Below, piece after piece: positions 59,070-64,000 of a stretch of DNA of 64,000 nucleotides. The notes beneath the pieces are model-generated. The model made no database searches. It saw only the letters and a list, made by a program, of their open reading frames with translations, and was not told the origin of the DNA. The stretch covers positions 1-64,000 of the forward strand of contig JAQCDS010000005.1 of the NCBI GenBank assembly GCA_027620655.1. Reading direction: 5' to 3'. This DNA is from Bacteroidota bacterium. GTDB lineage: Bacteria > Bacteroidota > Bacteroidia > Flavobacteriales > Flavobacteriaceae. The position numbers were made by a program, and so were the translations under genes. Within the stretch, counting starts at the first letter, position 1. Each line of letters opens with the position of its first letter.

Positions 59070-60388
59070 TATTTTTTTAGAGTAACTTTTAATTGTTTAA
59101 TTCTTTTATTATCGATGCTTTCAATAACAAAAGTGAATGTATTAAATTTTATTTTTGATTTAATTTTCGGAAAGCTTTTTGAAATTTCAAGAACAAACCC
59201 TGCAAGGGTTTCAGCTTCTCCTTTTTCCTTTTCAAAAATAGACTCATATTCGAGTTTCACAATTCTATAAAAATCTTTTAGCGTTGTTTTGCCTTCAAAC
59301 ACATAATTAAAATCGTCAATTTTTGAATAAATCAAATCATCATCATCAAATTCATCACTAATATCCCCAACGATTTCCTCAATAACATCTTCCAAAGAAA
59401 CAACTCCTGATGTACCGCCATATTCGTCTACTACAATAGCTAAGTGTATTTTCTTTTCCTGAAACTCCACCATTAAGTCGTCCAATTTTTTGTTTTCTGG
59501 AACAAATAGTGGTGTTCGAAGTAGACTGTTCCAATCAAATTCTTTTTTGTTTAAATGTGGCAATAAATCTTTCGCATACAAAATTCCTAAAACAGAGTCT
59601 ATAGAGTTGTCATAAACTGGTATTCTAGAATATCCATTAGCAATTATTTGTGGAATAATTTCTTTAAAACTTAATGTGCTTTCAAGTCCAAAAATATCAA
59701 TACGTGGGCGCATCACTTGTTTTGTATCGGTATTACCAAATGACACAATTCCTTGAAGAATTTTTTGTTCTTCTTTAGTTGTGTCTTCTTCACTTGTTAG
59801 CTCCAATGCTTGAGAAAGATAATCAACATTTAGACTTGATTTTTGTTTACCTAATCGCTTGTGAATTAACAAAGTAACCTTTCGCATAGGCATACTAATG
59901 GGTGAAAATAAAAGGTCTAAAACTTGTAGCGGTCTTGCCATAAATTTTGAAAACTTCAAATTATTTCTGTTGGCATAAACTTTTGGCAAAATTTCTCCAA
60001 ACAATAAAATAAGAAAAGCAATTATGAAAACCTCCACAAAAAATACCAGATCAATTTTAAATAGAATCAAGTTAATTTTGGTGTCAACACCACTAAATAG
60101 ACGTTCGCTTAATGCTGCAAAGAGAATAACAATTCCGATGTTTATAAAATTATTAGCCACCAAAATAGTTGCTAGTAACTTCTTAGGGCGTTGCAAAAGT
60201 GAGTTTATAATATTTAGGGCTTTTGAAGGATGGCTCTCTTCGGCTTCTAAATCGGCTTTTGTAAGTGAAAAAAGAGCAACTTCTGCACCAGAAATTAGAG
60301 CAGAACAGCATAATAGAATTATGAGGAATAACCCGCCAAATGCTAGAGTTGTATCAATGGAATTTAGAAAAATAAGGTCAGCTTCCAA
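59069..60388 (-). CDS. gldE: Gliding motility-associated protein GldE (CNNM/CBS transporter-like)
   Basis: DUF21 N-terminus ALISGAEVALFSLTKADLE; CBS segment IVVDEYGGTSGVVSLEDVIEEIVGDI. Confidence 0.92.
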   Translation of the reverse strand: MEADLIFLNSIDTTLAFGGLFLIILLCCSALISGAEVALFSLTKADLEAEESHPSKALNIINSLLQRPKKLLATILVANNFINIGIVILFAALSERLFSGVDTKINLILFKIDLVFFVEVFIIAFLILLFGEILPKVYANRNNLKFSKFMARPLQVLDLLFSPISMPMRKVTLLIHKRLGKQKSSLNVDYLSQALELTSEEDTTKEEQKILQGIVSFGNTDTKQVMRPRIDIFGLESTLSFKEIIPQIIANGYSRIPVYDNSIDSVLGILYAKDLLPHLNKKEFDWNSLLRTPLFVPENKKLDDLMVEFQEKKIHLAIVVDEYGGTSGVVSLEDVIEEIVGDISDEFDDDDLIYSKIDDFNYVFEGKTTLKDFYRIVKLEYESIFEKEKGEAETLAGFVLEISKSFPKIKSKIKFNTFTFVIESIDNKRIKQLKVTLKK

Positions 60389-60410
60389 AGTTGTTTAGTT
60401 GGTAGTACAA

Positions 60411-60854
60411 TTAAAATGGCAAATCATCTGCATCCTCATTATTGCTAGTAGCAGTTTGAGTTGGTGCCGTTGTGGGATTTATAGGGGCAGAATTACTGGT
60501 ATGTTGAGTTTGTTCATTTTTTGCAGTCAAAAATGTAAAATCTGTACAAATAATTTCTGTAGAATAGCGATCATTACCGCTGTCATCTTGCCACTTTCTC
60601 GTTTTCAGTCGTCCTTCAATATAAACACGATCTCCTTTTTTGAGGTATTTTTCACAGATTTCAGCAGCTTTGTTACGCACCACAACATTGTGCCATTCTG
60701 TATTAGTTACTTTTTCATTGGTTTGCTTATTGGTATATGTTTCATTGGTTGCCAACGGGAAACGTCCAACACAATTACTATCATCAAAATAATGAATTTT
60801 GACATTGTCGCCCAAATGACCTATAAGCATCACTTTGTTTAGTGTTCCAGACAT
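60411..60854 (-). CDS. ssb: Single-stranded DNA-binding protein
   Basis: MSGTLNKVMLIGHLGDNVKIHYF; KGDRVYIEGRLKTRKWQDDSGNDRY; acidic tail DADDLPF. Confidence 0.95.
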   Translation of the reverse strand: MSGTLNKVMLIGHLGDNVKIHYFDDSNCVGRFPLATNETYTNKQTNEKVTNTEWHNVVVRNKAAEICEKYLKKGDRVYIEGRLKTRKWQDDSGNDRYSTEIICTDFTFLTAKNEQTQHTSNSAPINPTTAPTQTATSNNEDADDLPF

Positions 60855-60908
60855 GATTAGAATTTTAAGCAGATTTATAAAATATAAAGATATTCAAAAA
60901 AACAACAA

Positions 60909-61958
60909 CTACAATTGAAACTCCCGAATAAATCGATCTATGACAACAGGGACAGCAAATTTTGAAATTTTAGACCATTTTATACCATCTTTCAAAGTGC
61001 TTGAAGTTTTAATAATCCAAAATTTGATATGAAGTTCTTGATGAGATAATTTATGAACAATATCTTTTTTGTTGTATAATGCTATAGAATCAATGGTCAA
61101 ATTTTTATTAATGTTCTGTTCGATTTTTAGGTTTAAGTCTAAAATAGTTTCAGGTTTTGACGTTTCAACTAATGGAAACTGATACAGGTTTTGCCAAATT
61201 CCATTAGAGGTGCGTTGTTCCAAAATTGTTTTTTGGTCTTTGGATTGAACCACCAAAAAATTGAAATACTTTTTTTTGATTTTTATTTTTTTCAATTTAA
61301 CAGGGAGTTCAGGAATCCTACCAGTGTTAAACGCAACGCAATCCATGGAAAAAGGGCATTTTGAACAATCTGGAGATTTGGGTTTACATTGTTGTGCGCC
61401 AAATTCCATAATGGCTTGATTGTAATCACCAATATTTTTGTTTGGCAAAAGCGATGTAGCAACTGTTTTGAATTCTTTTATTCCTTGTGTTGTATTTATA
61501 GGAGTATCAATTCCAAAAAAACGAGATAATACTCTATACACATTTCCATCGACAACGGCAGTTTTTTCTTCAAAGCAAATAGAGGCAATAGCACTTGCAG
61601 TATAGTCTCCAACACCTTTGAGCGCTAATAAATCTTTATAGTTTTCTGGAAATATTCCGTTTAATTCTTTAGCAACAAATATTGCGGTTTTGTGTAAATT
61701 TCGTGCTCTGGAATAATATCCTAGTCCTTGCCAATCTTTTAACACCATGTCTTCTGATGCTTTTGCAAGGTCAAAAACAGATGGATAATGCTCAATAAAT
61801 TTTAAATAATAGGGTATTCCTTGCCGAATTTGGGTTTGTTGAAGGATGATTTCCGATAGCCAAATTTTGTAGGGATCTTTGGTGGCACGCCACGGCAAAT
61901 CTCTTTTGTATACTGAATACCAATAGGTTAATTTTGAATTAAAGTTCATTTTTTTCAA
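60909..61958 (-). CDS. mutY: A/G-specific adenine glycosylase
   Basis: LPWRATKDPYKIWLSEIILQQTQ; LKGVGDYTASAIASI; Fe-S motif CKPKSPDCSKCPFSMDC. Confidence 0.95.
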   Translation of the reverse strand: MKKMNFNSKLTYWYSVYKRDLPWRATKDPYKIWLSEIILQQTQIRQGIPYYLKFIEHYPSVFDLAKASEDMVLKDWQGLGYYSRARNLHKTAIFVAKELNGIFPENYKDLLALKGVGDYTASAIASICFEEKTAVVDGNVYRVLSRFFGIDTPINTTQGIKEFKTVATSLLPNKNIGDYNQAIMEFGAQQCKPKSPDCSKCPFSMDCVAFNTGRIPELPVKLKKIKIKKKYFNFLVVQSKDQKTILEQRTSNGIWQNLYQFPLVETSKPETILDLNLKIEQNINKNLTIDSIALYNKKDIVHKLSHQELHIKFWIIKTSSTLKDGIKWSKISKFAVPVVIDRFIREFQL

Positions 61959-62034
61959 GCATCAGCAACAAAAATAAACTATTCAACGGATAAATTTTAA
62001 TTCTTAAGGATTGAAATATTGAATATAAAATACA

Positions 62035-62042
62035 TATATTTG
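62035..62042 (+). promoter_or_regulatory. Bacteroidota -7 promoter element for the HU gene
   Basis: TATATTTG matches TAnnTTTG. Confidence 0.65.
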
Positions 62043-62080
62043 CAAGCCTTTAAATGACATTAACTTAAAAGTGCTATATA

Positions 62081-62371
62081 ATGACAAAAGCAGAAATTGT
62101 AACAAAAATTTCTAATGATTTAGGAATTGAAAAAGCAGACGTTTTAGCAACGGTGGAGTCTTTTATGGACGAAGTAAAAGGATCTCTAGAATCTGGCAAC
62201 AACGTATACCTCAGAGGTTTTGGTAGTTTCGTGATTAAAACACGTGCAGAAAAAATTGGTAGAAATATCTTAAAAAATACGTCTATCAAAATTCCTGCAC
62301 ACAATATACCATCATTTAAGCCTTCAAAAGTATTTCTCGAAGGTGTAAAAAAGAAGGTTAAAGTAAATTAA
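62081..62371 (+). CDS. HU/IHF family DNA-binding protein
   Basis: MTKAEIVTKISNDLGIEKADVLATVESFMDEVKGSLESGNNVYLRGFGSFVIKTRAEKIGRN. Confidence 0.96.
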   Translation: MTKAEIVTKISNDLGIEKADVLATVESFMDEVKGSLESGNNVYLRGFGSFVIKTRAEKIGRNILKNTSIKIPAHNIPSFKPSKVFLEGVKKKVKVN

Positions 62372-62392
62372 TTAATATTAAAAAAGGTATAT

Positions 62393-62482
62393 ATGCCCAG
62401 TGGTAAAAAACGTAAAAGACACAAGGTAGCTACGCACAAGCGTAAGAAACGTCGTCGTGCAAACCGACACAAAAAAAAGTAA
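62393..62482 (+). CDS. 29-aa highly basic small protein, probable ribosome-associated protein
   Basis: MPSGKKRKRHKVATHKRKKRRRANRHKKK read from sequence; absent from ORF track because of length; between HU and RNase G. Confidence 0.8.
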   Translation: MPSGKKRKRHKVATHKRKKRRRANRHKKK

Positions 62483-62488
62483 ACTGAT

Positions 62489-62511
62489 CAAGTAGCATTT
62501 GCTACTTTTTC
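62489..62511 (+). terminator. Rho-independent terminator
   Basis: aagtagcatttgctactttttc. Confidence 0.75.
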
Positions 62512-62698
62512 AGTTTTAAAACAAACGTTCATTGAAATCAAATTCATGTTTTGTTGATTTTACCTAATTGACAAACTGAATTTAACGGGATTAAATCCTG
62601 TGAAAATTTAATTTACAAGAAAATATATTCGAGTAAATATAAATTATTGTATCATCCATCTGTGCAACACAACTGTTGTATAGATTAAAATTAACACT

Positions 62699-64000
62699 AT
62701 GAATAAAGAATTAATAATTCGATCCAGTTCAGACAATGTTGATTTTGCCTTATTAAAAGATGGAAAACTAATTGAATTTCAAAAAGACAAGGAAAATAAT
62801 AAATTTTCTGTTGGTGATGTGTTTTTAGCCAAAGTAAGAAAATCTATTCCAGGACTCAACGCTGCATTTGTTAATGTAGGTTATCACAAAGATGCATTTT
62901 TGCATTATCATGATTTGGGACCAAAATTACCTTCATTATTGAAATTCATAAAATGTGTAAGCACAGGTAAACAAAAAGACTTTTCTCTTAAAGATTTTTC
63001 TTATGAAAAAGACATCCATAAAGATGGTAAAATAGATAAAGTTATTCATCCAAATCAAACTTTATTGGTTCAAATTGTAAAAGAACCAATATCATCTAAG
63101 GGGCCAAGAATTAGTTCAGAACTTTCATTTGCGGGGCGCTATCTGGTATTAGTACCATTTTCGGATCGCATTTCAATTTCTCAAAAAATTGAAAGTCGTG
63201 CAGAAAAAGAACGATTAAAACGATTGGTAAAAAGTATTACACCCAAAGGATTTGGGGTCATTATTAGAACTGTTGCCAAAGGCAAAAAGGTAGCAGAGCT
63301 TGATAAAGATTTACAAAATTTGTATTCAAAATGGGAAGCTGTTTGTAAAAGCATTCCAAAGGCGCATATGCCAAGCAAAGTTTTGGGTGAAATGAATAAA
63401 GCTTCCTCTATTTTGAGAGATATTTTTAATGACAGCTTTACAAAAATAACTGTAGATGATAAGGACCTTTGCGAAAAAATAAAAGATTATGTATTTGAAA
63501 TCGCACCCCACAAAGAATCTATAGTTAAACACTACAATTCCAAAACCCCAATTTTTGAAAAATATGGAATTGAGCGTCAAATAAAAACATCCTTTGGCAA
63601 AACAGTTTCATTACCAAAAGGAGCATATCTTATTGTAGAGCATACAGAAGCACTTCATGTTGTAGATGTCAATAGTGGCAATAGAACAAGTAAAGAAAAA
63701 AACCAAGAAGACACCGCTATAGAAGTCAATATGATTGCAGCAACAGAGCTTGCAAGACAATTTAGACTTCGCGATATGGGTGGAATTATTGTGGTGGATT
63801 TCATTGACATGAATAGTGCAGAGAATCGAAAAAAACTATTCAATCATTTAAGAGATGAAATGAAAGACGATCGGGCAAAACATAAGATTTTGCCACCAAG
63901 TAAATTTGGACTTATCCAAATCACACGACAGCGTGTTCGTCCAGAAATGAATATCAAAACAAAAGAAGCAAATCCAAACGGAATAAATGGTTCTGAGGTA
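62699..64000 (+). CDS. rng: Ribonuclease E/G (partial, runs off the window)
   Basis: MNKELIIRSSSDNVDFALLKDGKLIEFQKDKENNKFSVGDVFLAKVRKSIPGLNAAFVNVGYHKDAFLHYHDLG; DVNSGNRTSKEKNQEDTAIEVNMIAATELARQFRLRDMGGIIVVDFIDM. Confidence 0.95.
   Translation, partial: MNKELIIRSSSDNVDFALLKDGKLIEFQKDKENNKFSVGDVFLAKVRKSIPGLNAAFVNVGYHKDAFLHYHDLGPKLPSLLKFIKCVSTGKQKDFSLKDFSYEKDIHKDGKIDKVIHPNQTLLVQIVKEPISSKGPRISSELSFAGRYLVLVPFSDRISISQKIESRAEKERLKRLVKSITPKGFGVIIRTVAKGKKVAELDKDLQNLYSKWEAVCKSIPKAHMPSKVLGEMNKASSILRDIFNDSFTKITVDDKDLCEKIKDYVFEIAPHKESIVKHYNSKTPIFEKYGIERQIKTSFGKTVSLPKGAYLIVEHTEALHVVDVNSGNRTSKEKNQEDTAIEVNMIAATELARQFRLRDMGGIIVVDFIDMNSAENRKKLFNHLRDEMKDDRAKHKILPPSKFGLIQITRQRVRPEMNIKTKEANPNGINGSEV

Noticed and set aside
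60399-60842. 147-aa plus-strand ORF opposite ssb
   Set aside because: Near-exact antisense shadow of ssb; ssb identity is certain.
62520-62698. Intergenic region before RNase G examined for a structured leader or second short ORF
   Set aside because: Only short weak inverted repeats (e.g. acaactgttgt) visible; insufficient to claim an RNA element.

Overview
The window is 64 kb of an AT-rich Flavobacteriaceae (Bacteroidota) chromosome, gene-dense and mostly housekeeping. Bacteroidota-type promoter motifs (TAnnTTTG), LES-type lipoproteins, GLPGLI proteins, gldD/gldE and a SUF operon support the placement. No tRNA/rRNA, CRISPR, transposon or prophage was recognised. Main blocks: end of a laminarin-type polysaccharide utilisation locus (PKD lipoprotein, GH16, GH3, GH16); waaA, DegT aminotransferase, amidohydrolase; lspA-fabD-folA-thyA-nupC-DUF151-etfAB; pdhB; K+-dependent-type membrane pyrophosphatase; a GLPGLI/outer-membrane-barrel module; metK; an aromatic amino acid operon (pheA, aminotransferase, tyrA, DAHP synthase-chorismate mutase); rsgA, dtd, MazG-like, aroA, queA, rlmN; xth; a SUF Fe-S operon; an MbnP/MbnH-like surface lipoprotein cluster; thiL; gldD-gldE-ssb-mutY; HU; a 29-aa basic protein; and a partial RNase E/G. 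The strongest find is an element absent from the ORF track. In the pheA leader there is a 25-aa ORF (MKHTNYTTYSWFYFFFSEKNETLFV) with a W-F-Y-F-F-F run. It is followed by mutually exclusive antiterminator (cgagactt/aagtctcg) and terminator (tctcggt...gccgaga + 9 T) stems, the terminator abutting the pheA start codon. This looks like a ribosome-mediated attenuator sensing Phe, Tyr and Trp together. Other notable items: a structured metK leader (riboswitch candidate), a deletion scar joining the 5' ends of two convergent genes (DUF3078 truncated), and a 24-bp perfect palindrome in the etfB/pdhB intergenic region.
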